A stretch of DNA of 10,153 nucleotides from an uncultured Eubacteriales bacterium. GTDB taxonomy: Bacteria > Bacillota > Clostridia > UMGS1883. Location: the NCBI GenBank assembly GCA_905195005.1, contig CAJJUC010000088.1:1-10153 (forward strand). The letters run 5' to 3'. The position numbers were made by a program, and so were the translations under genes. The notes beneath the pieces were generated by a model that was not told the origin of the DNA, did no database searches, and worked only from the letters and a program-made list of their open reading frames with translations. Shown in pieces: positions 4,579 through 10,153 of this stretch (position 1 is the stretch's first letter; each line of letters starts with the position of its first letter).

Positions 4579-6783
4579 ATGGAAAATGCACTTGAAAAAG
4601 ACATAGCATTGAATGCCGACATAGTAGGCTATGCCAGAATATCGGTTGACATCGAAAAAGAGGAAGACAAAAACGTATCCATAGAAAATCAGATAGATTT
4701 CATAGAGGACTATGCAAAGGCGCATTTTCCGAATTGCAGCCTTAAAATATACAAGGACAGGGACAAATCGGGCTATACCTTTGAGCAAAGGGAAGATTAT
4801 CAGAAGATGCGCAAAAGGCTCATGAACGGCGAAGCCAAAATTCTGCTTGTAAAAGACTTTTCAAGGTTTGCAAGAAGAAACAGCTTGGGACTTTACGAAT
4901 TGGAGCTGCTGCGCGATGCCGGGGTGCGGATAATCTCTATCACGGACGCAATCGACTTCCCCACTCACGATGACTGGCTGCAAATACAACTGCGATTTTT
5001 GCTGAATGAGCAACCGGTGACTGATACCAGCAAAAAGGTCAGGGCGGTTATAGGAAAATCACAGTCCAAAGGAGAATGGCTGTGTGCGGTACCCTACGGG
5101 TATGTTGTAACCAACTATAAAAATCTGAAATTTGAGATTGTGCCCGACGAGGCAGACATAATAAAAGAGATTTTTAAATTATATAACAGCGGCTGGGGTT
5201 ACAAAAAAATTGCAAACTACCTTACGGACAAAAACATACCCACGCCACGAATGAAAGAAAAGGAACGCGCGGAAAACGATGACAGGCAGTATAACAGAAA
5301 AGTAAGAAAAGAATGGTCTATCGTGACGATATCAACCATTCTTGCAAATGATTTTTATATTGGCACTTTTCGCCAGCATAAATATCAGCGTACAAAAATC
5401 AACGGAGCGGATACAAAGCTTTCGGAAAACGAAAACATTGTTTTTGAAAAACACCACGAACCGATTGTTGACGACAGAACATTTTTATACACGCGCGAGC
5501 AGCTTTCAAAACGCACAGCCGCGAACTACCGCGGCGTTAAAAAATACGAAACGCCATACACCGGATATTTGTTTTGCGGAGACTGCAAAGCGCCGATGTT
5601 CAGCCGCAGCCGCCCCGAGCTTGACCCGTCGTATATATGCGGCACGTACCACAAAAGAGGGCTTAAGGGGTGTTCCTCTCATCACATAAGGGTAGATTTT
5701 CTCGACGGCGTGCTCAAAGATTATGTGCGTATGGTTAAGATAAATTCCGCAGATATGCTTGAAAAACTCGAAAAAAGCATAGCCGAGGAATCGCAGGCAA
5801 TGAACGACAACGAAAATATTATCGACATTCTGACATCGCGCCTTGAAAATGCAAAAGAGGAATTAAAAGCAACCAAAAAGCAAAAAATTCGTGATATGCT
5901 CAAATGCGGCGACGACAAAGAATTGATTGAAGAAACATATGCCGAAATTGAGCAGGAGCTGACAGAGCGGATTTACGGAATTGAGAATCAGCTTAAGGCG
6001 AACTGTGACAGGCGAAGTGAGATAGTGAGAATAAACCGCGCTGCCAAAACCGTGTTCGAAGTCTTTGACAATATTATAAACAAGGACAGGCTCGACAAAA
6101 CCGACATCGGACTGATTGTTGAGCGGATAAACGTTTTCAGTGACGGAATAATAAAAATCAAATTAAAAGCGGATATAGAAAATCTTTTGAAAGCCGGAGA
6201 GCTTCCGAACAGGGAGATTTCCGAAAATTTTAATTTTGACAGTATAGGTATCTCATACAACGCAAAATATACGCAGAAAGCCCCGAAACAAAGGGCAAAG
6301 GCTTATACTGTCAGTGTTATCAGTGAGGGCGACCCGCTCGAGATTTTCACCGAGCGTGACGGAGAGGTTATTTTTAAGAAATATTCTCCGATCGGCGAGC
6401 TTGGTGAGTTTGCGCTCGATTATGCCGAAACGCTTGCAAAAACAGGCGGATTTGCGGCGGTTATAACCGACAAGGACAACATTATTGCCGTGTCGGGCGT
6501 GCCGAAAAAAGAGGTCGTTGAAAAGCGCGTAAGCGAGGAGCTTGAACAGCTCATGGAAAAGAAAACGGTGTTTGTGATGGATTCGTCATCAAAAAATGCC
6601 ATTCCGATTGTTGACGGGGCTGATAAATATTACGCCGGAGTTGCCGCACCGATTATCTGCGAGGGCGATTCAATCGGAACCGTGATAATGATTTCGGACG
6701 GTAAAAAGCCGGGCTTCGGCGAGGTTGAAAAAAAGCTTTGCCAAAGCGCTGCCGGATTTTTGGGCAAGCACATGGAGGGTTAA
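4579..6783 (+). CDS. Large serine recombinase fused in frame to the C-terminal part of SpoVT
   Basis: The product has 734 residues; ATG 4579 is chosen because AGAGGTGA (4563-4570) precedes it by eight bases. A GTG at 4567 overlaps that site and is unlikely. Residues about 14-155 are the resolvase catalytic domain: GYARIS with nucleophile S22, DKSGY, and KDFSRFARRN with the catalytic arginines. Residues about 170-320 are the recombinase DNA-binding domain (PYGYV, NDFYIGTF). C333, C336, C354 and C365 form the zinc ribbon (FCGDC, YICGTY, KGCS), and about 393-475 is a coiled coil. Such enzymes integrate and excise elements at specific att sites. Typical relatives end some 530-580 residues in. Here the frame continues from E583 as SpoVT: EGDPLEIF, GEVIFKKYSPIGELGEF, IIAVSGVPKKE, IGTVIM, AAGFL. 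That is the end of the AbrB fold plus the whole GAF domain. No intact SpoVT N-terminus is visible in the window. Confidence 0.93.
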   Translation: MENALEKDIALNADIVGYARISVDIEKEEDKNVSIENQIDFIEDYAKAHFPNCSLKIYKDRDKSGYTFEQREDYQKMRKRLMNGEAKILLVKDFSRFARRNSLGLYELELLRDAGVRIISITDAIDFPTHDDWLQIQLRFLLNEQPVTDTSKKVRAVIGKSQSKGEWLCAVPYGYVVTNYKNLKFEIVPDEADIIKEIFKLYNSGWGYKKIANYLTDKNIPTPRMKEKERAENDDRQYNRKVRKEWSIVTISTILANDFYIGTFRQHKYQRTKINGADTKLSENENIVFEKHHEPIVDDRTFLYTREQLSKRTAANYRGVKKYETPYTGYLFCGDCKAPMFSRSRPELDPSYICGTYHKRGLKGCSSHHIRVDFLDGVLKDYVRMVKINSADMLEKLEKSIAEESQAMNDNENIIDILTSRLENAKEELKATKKQKIRDMLKCGDDKELIEETYAEIEQELTERIYGIENQLKANCDRRSEIVRINRAAKTVFEVFDNIINKDRLDKTDIGLIVERINVFSDGIIKIKLKADIENLLKAGELPNREISENFNFDSIGISYNAKYTQKAPKQRAKAYTVSVISEGDPLEIFTERDGEVIFKKYSPIGELGEFALDYAETLAKTGGFAAVITDKDNIIAVSGVPKKEVVEKRVSEELEQLMEKKTVFVMDSSSKNAIPIVDGADKYYAGVAAPIICEGDSIGTVIMISDGKKPGFGEVEKKLCQSAAGFLGKHMEG
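6315..6783 (+). pseudogene. spoVT: Distal part of stage V sporulation protein T (AbrB remainder plus GAF domain)
   Basis: SpoVT is the AbrB-like forespore regulator of SigG-dependent genes, built from an N-terminal swapped-hairpin DNA-binding domain (about residues 1-50) and a C-terminal GAF domain. The 153 codons from GAG 6325 match it from the residue after LRI/R (EGDPLEIF) to its normal end (AAGFLGKHMEG), so only about the first 29 codons are missing. Those encode most DNA-contacting residues, so this part could not act as SpoVT alone. Codon choice changes at the boundary: GC-richer codons such as GAGGGC, CCGCTC and GTGTCGGGC resemble the glgB/putP host genes more than the recombinase. It has no ribosome binding site of its own and is read only as the recombinase tail. 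Confidence 0.82.
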
Positions 6784-6800
6784 AAACGAGGACTGTTTAA

Positions 6801-6816
6801 AAAGCCAATTGGCTTT
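6801..6816. repeat. 16-bp perfect palindrome
   Basis: AAAGCCAATTGGCTTT is exactly self-complementary and sits near the left end of the palindromic element, 18 bases after the recombinase-SpoVT stop. It has no loop and is followed by no T-run, so a terminator role is not convincing. Confidence 0.5.
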
Positions 6817-6893
6817 AGCCACAGCCCGGTAAGAAAGTATTGGTTTTGAAAGTCATTCTTTAAGTTTATACTTCGTAAACAGGCAGCCGTATA
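6817..6893 (+). repeat. 77-base direct repeat, copy 2 (right of the recombinase)
   Basis: It has 69 of 77 identities with 4226-4302 in the same orientation, placed 2591 bases away, so homologous recombination between the copies would delete the recombinase fusion. This copy is the left half of the palindromic element, and its last 17 bases continue into the hairpin at 6875-6919. Confidence 0.8.
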
Positions 6894-6919
6894 CGTCAGT
6901 ATTACGGCTGCCTGTTTAC
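6875..6919. repeat. Strong central hairpin of the palindromic element
   Basis: GTAAACAGGCAGCCGTA (6875-6891) and its exact reverse complement (6903-6919) enclose an 11-base loop. The stem is GC-rich at its core and would be very stable in RNA or single-stranded DNA. There is no following T-run. Confidence 0.75.
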
Positions 6920-6995
6920 TTGTCTAAATCTTAAATTCCGACCTTCAAAACTGCTTTGCACCCTGTAAACAATATTTTTTGATGAAGTTCAAGGC

Positions 6996-7034
6996 AAAAA
7001 AGCGAGTAATCCTGTCGGATTTCGAGCCTTTTTT
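6996..7034 (+). terminator. Imperfect terminator-like hairpin inside the repeat element
   Basis: AAAAAAG (6996-7002) pairs with CTTTTTT (7028-7034), and inside it AATCC (7008-7012) pairs with GGATT (7017-7021) around TGTC; the CGAG segments between do not pair. The T-run gives it a terminator look on the plus strand, but the internal loop weakens it. Confidence 0.35.
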
Positions 7035-7085
7035 AACGCTGAAATTCGCAAAAAAGATGTTTAGCAGGGCAATACTTCCTTACCG

Positions 7086-7125
7086 GGCTGTGGCTAAATG
7101 AGCTTTCATTTTGCCGCAGCCTCTT
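7086..7125 (+). terminator. Hairpin with T-rich tail at the right end of the repeat element
   Basis: GGCTG-T-GGC-T-AAATGA (7086-7101), loop GCTT, then TCATTT-T-GCC-G-CAGCC (7106-7121). There is one G-U wobble and one T-T mismatch. TCTTTTG follows. It could end plus-strand transcripts of the recombinase fusion before they meet putP. Confidence 0.5.
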
Positions 7126-7138
7126 TTGTATGCAATAA

Positions 7139-7177
7139 AAAAGCAGATAACCTCAAATCAATCGGTTATCTGCTTTT
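7139..7177 (-). terminator. Terminator of putP (possibly bidirectional)
   Basis: AAAAGCAGATAACC (7139-7152) and GGTTATCTGCTTTT (7164-7177) are perfect 14-bp reverse complements with an 11-base loop. On the minus strand the stem ends in a T-run reaching 7137. It starts 16 bases after the putP stop codon, the usual position for an intrinsic terminator. Confidence 0.85.
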
Positions 7178-7192
7178 AGTATATGGAATTTA

Positions 7193-8728
7193 TCAGTGAA
7201 CAGCTTTTGCTTGCTCAAATTCAGCAAGGATTTTTGCGTTGGGCTTTCCCGAAAGGAGGCTTACAGCTGCAATAACAATAATGCTTACAAGAAACGCCGG
7301 AAGCAGTTCATAAACTCCGAAAACTCCGCCGATAGGCTTAATAAGATATTTCCATACGAATACCATGATTCCGCCTGCCATCATTCCGGAAACAGCTCCG
7401 TGAAACGTTGTTCTCTTCCAGAAAAGCGAGCATATAACAACCGGACCGAATGCCGCGCCGAAGCCTGCCCATGCAAACGAAACTATTCCGAAAATTGAGC
7501 TTTCGGGGTTGCGCGCAATGAAAATGCCGAGAACCGCAATTGCAATTACAGTGATTCTTGCGGCAAGCATACTTTGCTTTGCGGAAAGCTTAAGCTTGAA
7601 TTTTTCCTGCAAAATATTCTGCGAAACGCTTGAAGCCGCAGCAAGAAGCTGAGAATCCGCGGTTGACATTGTGCTTGCCAGTATGCCTGAAAGCACCAGT
7701 CCGGCAATCAGAGCCGGGAATATGCCATGCTCGGAAAGCAGCTGTGAGATTCGGATAATAACTGTTTCGGTATTTGCGTCGGAAAGTGTTTCGATTATGC
7801 CCGACATGCTGAGCGCTCTGCCCGCAACGCCGATACACACTGCAACAGCCATTGCAATCACAACCCAAACGGAAGCAACGCGCCTTGAAAGCTTAAGGTT
7901 CTTTTCATCATTAACTGCCATGAATCTTAAAAGGATATGCGGCATACCAAAGTATCCGAGTCCCCATGAAACTGTTGTTATGATGTGAAGCAGATTGTAG
8001 GGAATGCTTGAATTTGTTGTGGGGTCGAATGAATTAGTAAATGAAAGATAGCCTGCCATTGACTGCACATTCTCCGAAACAGCTCCCATTCCGCCTGCCG
8101 TAACGGTTGCAAAAATCAAAATAGCCAAAATAGCCATTGTCATGATAATGCTCTGAATAAAGTCGGTGATCGACGCTGCAAGAAATCCGCCGGCGGCAGT
8201 GTATCCGACGATAACAATTGCGGAAACAAGCATTGCACCCATGTAGTTAATTCCGAACAGGGATGAGAAAAGCTTGCCGCATGCCGCAAAGCCGGACGCG
8301 GTGTACGGAATGAAGAACACGATTATAATAACAGCCGCTATTGCGGAAAGAATACTTTTCTCATCGTGGTAGCGCTTTGAGAAAAATTCCGGCAGCGTGA
8401 TTGCATCCAAAATGTGCGTGTAACGGCGCAGCCTTCTCGATGTGAAAAGCCAGTTAAGATATGTACCTGCGGCAAGGCCGATAACCGTCCAGCCGACATC
8501 GGCAAGCCCAGATAAATAAGCCAGTCCCGGAAGCCCCATAAGCAAATAGCTCGACATGTCCGAAGCCTCGGCGCTCATCGCCGTAACAAGCGGACCGAGC
8601 GTTCGTCCCCCAAGATAAAAGTCGGAGGTTGAATTATTTTTCTTTGTGAAATAAACCCCGACCAGCAGCATGCCGATAAGATAAACAACAATTGTTATCA
8701 TAATGCATACAGTTGATGAATTAGTCAT
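7193..8728 (-). CDS. putP: Sodium/proline-type symporter (SSS family)
   Basis: The product is a 511-residue multi-spanning inner-membrane protein of the sodium:solute symporter family, closest in pattern to PutP, which imports proline with sodium. LGGRTLGPLVTAMSAEASDM (39-58) followed by SSYLLMGLPG is the PutP signature. D57 and S59 correspond to the E. coli sodium-site D55 and S57, and S355-T356 in STMSTADSQLL correspond to S340-T341. About 12-13 hydrophobic segments fill the length, matching the family's roughly 500 residues. The frame is open upstream to 8800, but ATG 8728-8726 is chosen for AAGGAGG eight bases before it. It is single-gene, with its own promoter and terminator. The substrate could be another amino or organic acid, but proline is the best guess. 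Confidence 0.93.
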   Translation of the reverse strand: MTNSSTVCIMITIVVYLIGMLLVGVYFTKKNNSTSDFYLGGRTLGPLVTAMSAEASDMSSYLLMGLPGLAYLSGLADVGWTVIGLAAGTYLNWLFTSRRLRRYTHILDAITLPEFFSKRYHDEKSILSAIAAVIIIVFFIPYTASGFAACGKLFSSLFGINYMGAMLVSAIVIVGYTAAGGFLAASITDFIQSIIMTMAILAILIFATVTAGGMGAVSENVQSMAGYLSFTNSFDPTTNSSIPYNLLHIITTVSWGLGYFGMPHILLRFMAVNDEKNLKLSRRVASVWVVIAMAVAVCIGVAGRALSMSGIIETLSDANTETVIIRISQLLSEHGIFPALIAGLVLSGILASTMSTADSQLLAAASSVSQNILQEKFKLKLSAKQSMLAARITVIAIAVLGIFIARNPESSIFGIVSFAWAGFGAAFGPVVICSLFWKRTTFHGAVSGMMAGGIMVFVWKYLIKPIGGVFGVYELLPAFLVSIIVIAAVSLLSGKPNAKILAEFEQAKAVH

Positions 8729-8751
8729 ATTTTTTCCTCCTTGCGAAAATA

Positions 8752-8775
8752 TTTTGAACCTTTTTCCGTTCAAAA
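8752..8775 (-). promoter_or_regulatory. Hairpin in the putP 5' leader
   Basis: TTTTGAAC (8752-8759) and GTTCAAAA (8768-8775) are exact reverse complements with an 8-base loop. It lies between the promoter and the ribosome binding site. It might be an operator dyad or affect leader stability; no function is shown. Confidence 0.35.
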
Positions 8776-8790
8776 CAAAATAATATATTA

Positions 8791-8819
8791 ATTTTATCAC
8801 AAATACGGAGATATTTCAA
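8791..8819 (-). promoter_or_regulatory. Promoter of putP
   Basis: On the minus strand TTGAAA (8819-8814) and TAAAAT (8796-8791) are 17 bases apart, and TG lies one base before the -10 (extended -10). The predicted transcript start is near 8784, giving a leader of about 56 bases. Confidence 0.72.
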
Positions 8820-8913
8820 CATTTTTTGTAAATTATTTTACAGGGGGTTGTTGAATTGTCAATGATAGGTGACACTTTTATTAAAAAAATAAAAATATTA
8901 CTCCAACTTTACC

Positions 8914-8970
8914 TTGTCAAGGTGGAGCAGTGGAGATTTTCGCAGAAAATACTACTGTCTACCTTGACAA
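8914..8970. repeat. 57-base imperfect hairpin next to the transposase stop
   Basis: TTGTCAAGGT (8914-8923) pairs with ACCTTGACAA (8961-8970). Inside, CAGT and ATTTTC on the left pair with ACTG and GAAAAT on the right, separated by small unpaired blocks, around a loop of GCA. It begins 19 bases after the transposase stop. It may be an IS-end structure or transcript protector. ACCTTGTCAAGGT at 8911-8923 is itself a small palindrome. Confidence 0.6.
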
Positions 8971-8988
8971 CGAATTTGTGATATAATA

Positions 8989-9243
8989 TTATTGGTGTAA
9001 GCGCTTCTGTGCCTTGCGCCTGATTGTCTGCATCACAGCCAAATACTTGTCAAGCACTTCATTTGGTGTAAGAAACCCAAGACATGTCTTTGGTATGTTA
9101 TTTGATTTTTTATTGTACCTTTGCAGCTGTTTTCTGCCATCTGCAAGATTATACATTTTCATCTTCTTGTAAAATCTCTTTTCATCGGTTCGATGCTGCC
9201 TTTCAACCTTGCCGTTATGCCTTGGTGTTGCAACTAAGATGCA
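8989..9243 (-). pseudogene. Transposase C-terminal fragment (rve/DDE type, IS481-like)
   Basis: The frame reads ATPRHNGKVERQHRTDEKRF, followed by FYKKMKMYNLADGRKQLQRY and a C-terminus ending LTPNEVLDKYLAVM. TPRHNGKVERxHR is the hallmark around the third catalytic acid (the E of KVER) of integrase-core transposases such as IS481/IS3 relatives. The first two catalytic aspartates and all the N-terminal domain are absent. The open frame reaches 9345, but its first ~34 residues are the complement of the neighbouring DUF2500-like sequence. It cannot make an active enzyme. Confidence 0.82.
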
Positions 9244-9256
9244 GGCGCCGTATACT

Positions 9257-9403
9257 AAAAATAAGTATATAATTACTTTTCTGCTTATGCCCGATGGGAA
9301 AAAAGCATCATTTGAGGTGTCTGAACTGTCATACGGGCAATACATGCCGGGGCAGGAGGGAATACTGACATATAAAAGTGCAAAAATAATTGATTTTTCA
9401 TAA
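9257..9403 (+). pseudogene. C-terminal fragment of a DUF2500-like small membrane protein
   Basis: The plus-strand frame reads KYIITFLLMPDGKKASFEVS, then ELSYGQYMPGQEGILTYKSAKIIDFS and a stop at 9401-9403. This follows the DUF2500 C-terminal pattern (YxVTFxxxxGxxxEFxVSxxEYGxLxEGDxGxLTFxGxxxxxF) as I recall it. The expected N-terminal membrane helix and middle are missing, replaced at about 9243-9257 by the antisense transposase fragment. There is no start codon with a ribosome binding site at the junction. It precedes ogt by 43 bases and may once have been co-transcribed with it. The function of the family is unknown. Confidence 0.5.
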
Positions 9404-9446
9404 AAATTACTGCGAGGAAATGCTCAACGACAGGAGGAATTTCAAT

Positions 9447-9980
9447 ATGATTTACACCTGTGAATACAATTCGCCGCTCGGAACAATAACGCTTGCCTGT
9501 GACGGCGAGTTCATTACCGGGCTGTGGTTTAACGGGCAAAAACACTTCGGGAATATATTGCCGAAGCAAACGGAGAGTAACGATATGCCATTGCTGCATG
9601 AGGCAAGGCGCTGGCTTGATATATATTTTTCCGGGAAGGATCCGGATTTTCTTCCGCCGCTGCGTTATGATTCCACTCCGTTCCGCAAAACCGTCTGCGA
9701 CATTATGCTGAAAATTCCTTACGGGAAAACCGTGACTTACGGCGAAATTGCGGCTGAAATTGCAAAGCAAAAGGGCGTTGAAAAAATGTCTGCTCAGGCG
9801 GTCGGCGGCGCTGTCGGGCACAATCCGGTTTCTCTGATGATTCCGTGCCACCGCGTTGTCGGCACAAACGGCAGTCTGACGGGCTACGGCGGAGGAATAC
9901 AGCGGAAGGTCAGTCTGCTGGAGCTTGAGAAAACGGATATGAGCAGCTTTTTTGTTCCGAAGAAAGGCGCCGCGCCGTGA
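9447..9980 (+). CDS. ogt: Methylated-DNA--protein-cysteine S-methyltransferase
   Basis: The product is a 177-residue suicide repair protein that transfers alkyl groups from O6-alkylguanine (and O4-alkylthymine) in DNA to its own cysteine. The N-terminal ribonuclease-like domain (YNSPLGTITLACDGEFITGL) occupies about 1-75. The DNA-binding/transfer domain follows, with IPYGKTVTYGEIA (90-102), the helix-turn-helix with AVGGAVGHNP (118-127) and the active site IPCHRVVG with C134, then GYGGGIQRKxxLLxLE. The start ATG 9447 has AGGAGGA eight bases upstream; the frame is open to 9390 but without that signal. All key residues are present and length is typical. No promoter is evident immediately upstream, so it may depend on read-through from the disrupted gene before it. 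Confidence 0.95.
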   Translation: MIYTCEYNSPLGTITLACDGEFITGLWFNGQKHFGNILPKQTESNDMPLLHEARRWLDIYFSGKDPDFLPPLRYDSTPFRKTVCDIMLKIPYGKTVTYGEIAAEIAKQKGVEKMSAQAVGGAVGHNPVSLMIPCHRVVGTNGSLTGYGGGIQRKVSLLELEKTDMSSFFVPKKGAAP

Positions 9981-9987
9981 AAGAAGA

Positions 9988-10028
9988 AAATCACAGTTTA
10001 ATTCGCCGTGCGCAAAAAACAGTGATTT
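9988..10028. repeat. Inverted repeat just after ogt
   Basis: AAATCAC (9988-9994) and GTGATTT (10022-10028) pair, and after one A-A mismatch GTTT (9996-9999) pairs with AAAC (10017-10020). No plus-strand T-run follows, so it is at best a weak terminator or transcript-stabilising hairpin for ogt. Confidence 0.45.
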
Positions 10029-10041
10029 GAAACATTGGGTA

Positions 10042-10070
10042 TTGATAATTATTTGCCAATGTGATATACT
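10042..10070 (+). promoter_or_regulatory. Promoter reading out of the window
   Basis: TTGATA (10042-10047), a 17-base spacer and TATACT (10065-10070), with TG one base before the -10, make a strong extended SigA-type promoter. The transcript would start near 10077. No start codon with a ribosome binding site follows before the window ends, so the gene is further right with a leader of at least 75 bases. Confidence 0.65.
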
Positions 10071-10076
10071 ACATAG

Positions 10077-10153
10077 GTAGATGTGTAAAAAACGGAGCAA
10101 ATACTTTCGTGTTTGCGAGTATTTTTGCGCTGTAATGCCGGAAAAGACTTCAA
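10077..10153 (+). promoter_or_regulatory. Structured 5' leader of an unseen gene
   Basis: Downstream of the promoter, AAATACT (10098-10104) can pair with AGTATTT (10117-10123), flanked by GC on both sides with two extra T. A 12-base loop lies between. The remaining bases to the edge are GC-richer and lack a start codon with a ribosome binding site. It may be the first part of a cis-acting leader, but I match it to no known riboswitch. Confidence 0.35.

Larger units (their letters stand above)
6788..7123. repeat. About 336-bp palindromic intergenic repeat element (MITE-like)
   Basis: Outer arms: 6814-6842 and the reverse complement of 7070-7098 match at 28 of 29 bases (TTTAGCCACAGCCCGGTAAG then AAGTATTG). 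Middle arms: GTTTTGAAAGTC (6843-6854) against the complement of 6940-6951. Inner arms: a perfect 17-bp inverted repeat at 6875-6891/6903-6919. The right half carries about 118 extra bases (6952-7069). Both ends begin with GAGG followed by CTG-type sequence, giving the tentative limits. No protein is encoded. A partial third copy of one arm lies at 4226-4302. This fits a small non-autonomous or REP-like family, but the family name is unknown to me. Confidence 0.72.
8850..9243 (-). mobile_element. Remnant of an insertion sequence (3' end)
   Basis: The region contains the C-terminal part of a DDE transposase (8989-9243), a long hairpin after its stop (8914-8970), and further left a TGTCAATGATAGGTGACACT-type sequence (8859-8878). 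That sequence reads like an insertion-sequence terminus, though I cannot confirm it. The 5' part of the element is missing: at about 9243-9257 it gives way to unrelated coding sequence on the other strand. The outer limit at 8850 is a guess. Confidence 0.5.

Noticed and set aside
5342..5689. Alternative-frame ORF inside the recombinase (also 5721-5918, 5988-6260, 6420-6602)
   Set aside because: All overlap the recombinase-SpoVT frame, lack ribosome binding sites and have composition typical of shadow frames.
4226..6893. The 77-base repeats as attL/attR of the recombinase
   Set aside because: Large serine recombinases leave short shared cores, not long diverged repeats, and copy 2 clearly belongs to a separate palindromic element beyond the SpoVT stop.
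6788..7123. CRISPR array
   Set aside because: Repeats are nested inverted arms, not regularly spaced direct repeats, and no cas gene is present.
8964..8987. TTGACA...TATAAT promoter on the plus strand
   Set aside because: The spacer is only 12 bases. The hexamers lie in the hairpin and the end of the transposase fragment.
9285..10100. 271-codon minus-strand frame opposite ogt
   Set aside because: It is the complement of a fully convincing ogt gene, with low-complexity Arg/Pro/Leu content and no start signal.

Overview
This window looks like chromosomal DNA of an anaerobic, spore-forming-lineage Firmicute (class Clostridia, perhaps an Oscillospiraceae/Ruminococcus-like gut bacterium). The reasons are AT-rich intergenic DNA with GC-richer genes, strong AGGAGG/AGGTGA ribosome binding sites, consensus SigA-type promoters, a glgB-glgC glycogen operon, a clostridial large serine recombinase and recognisable SpoVT sequence. 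The species cannot be named from the sequence.

Layout. (1) 1-2727, minus strand: promoter, glgB (complete) and glgC (cut by the window edge), overlapping by one base. The glgC frame stops looking like GlgC about 68 bases from the edge. (2) 3011-3224, plus strand: a small XRE-type repressor gene that appears frameshifted at its last codons. (3) 3225-3600: gene-free DNA dense in inverted repeats and DnaA-box-like nonamers, closed by a minus-strand terminator. (4) 3630-4115, minus strand: one small gene of a family I associate with mobile elements, plus a dubious, possibly broken second ORF. (5) 4226-6893: a large serine recombinase whose reading frame runs straight into the distal part of the sporulation regulator SpoVT. 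Two 77-base direct repeats flank it, and the right one belongs to a roughly 336-bp palindromic intergenic element (6788-7123). (6) 7139-8819, minus strand: putP-type sodium/solute symporter with its own promoter and terminator. (7) 8850-9403: an IS transposase 3' remnant abutting the C-terminal remnant of a DUF2500-like gene. (8) 9447-9980, plus strand: ogt-type DNA repair methyltransferase. (9) 10042-10153: a good promoter and structured leader for a gene beyond the window.

The stable parts are housekeeping: glycogen synthesis, solute uptake and alkylation repair. The intervals 2990-4580, 6784-7123 and 8850-9403 show the wear of mobile DNA: frameshifts, truncated genes, repeats and hairpins. 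The most interesting object is the recombinase-SpoVT fusion. It has the look of an attachment junction inside spoVT, as in the skin-type elements that interrupt sporulation genes, or of a genuine recombinase-GAF fusion protein. The sequence alone does not decide which. A weak spoVT-5'-like stretch at 4385-4460 and a 10-base direct repeat exactly at the fusion point and just upstream of the recombinase gene are compatible with a very small element, but both are tentative.
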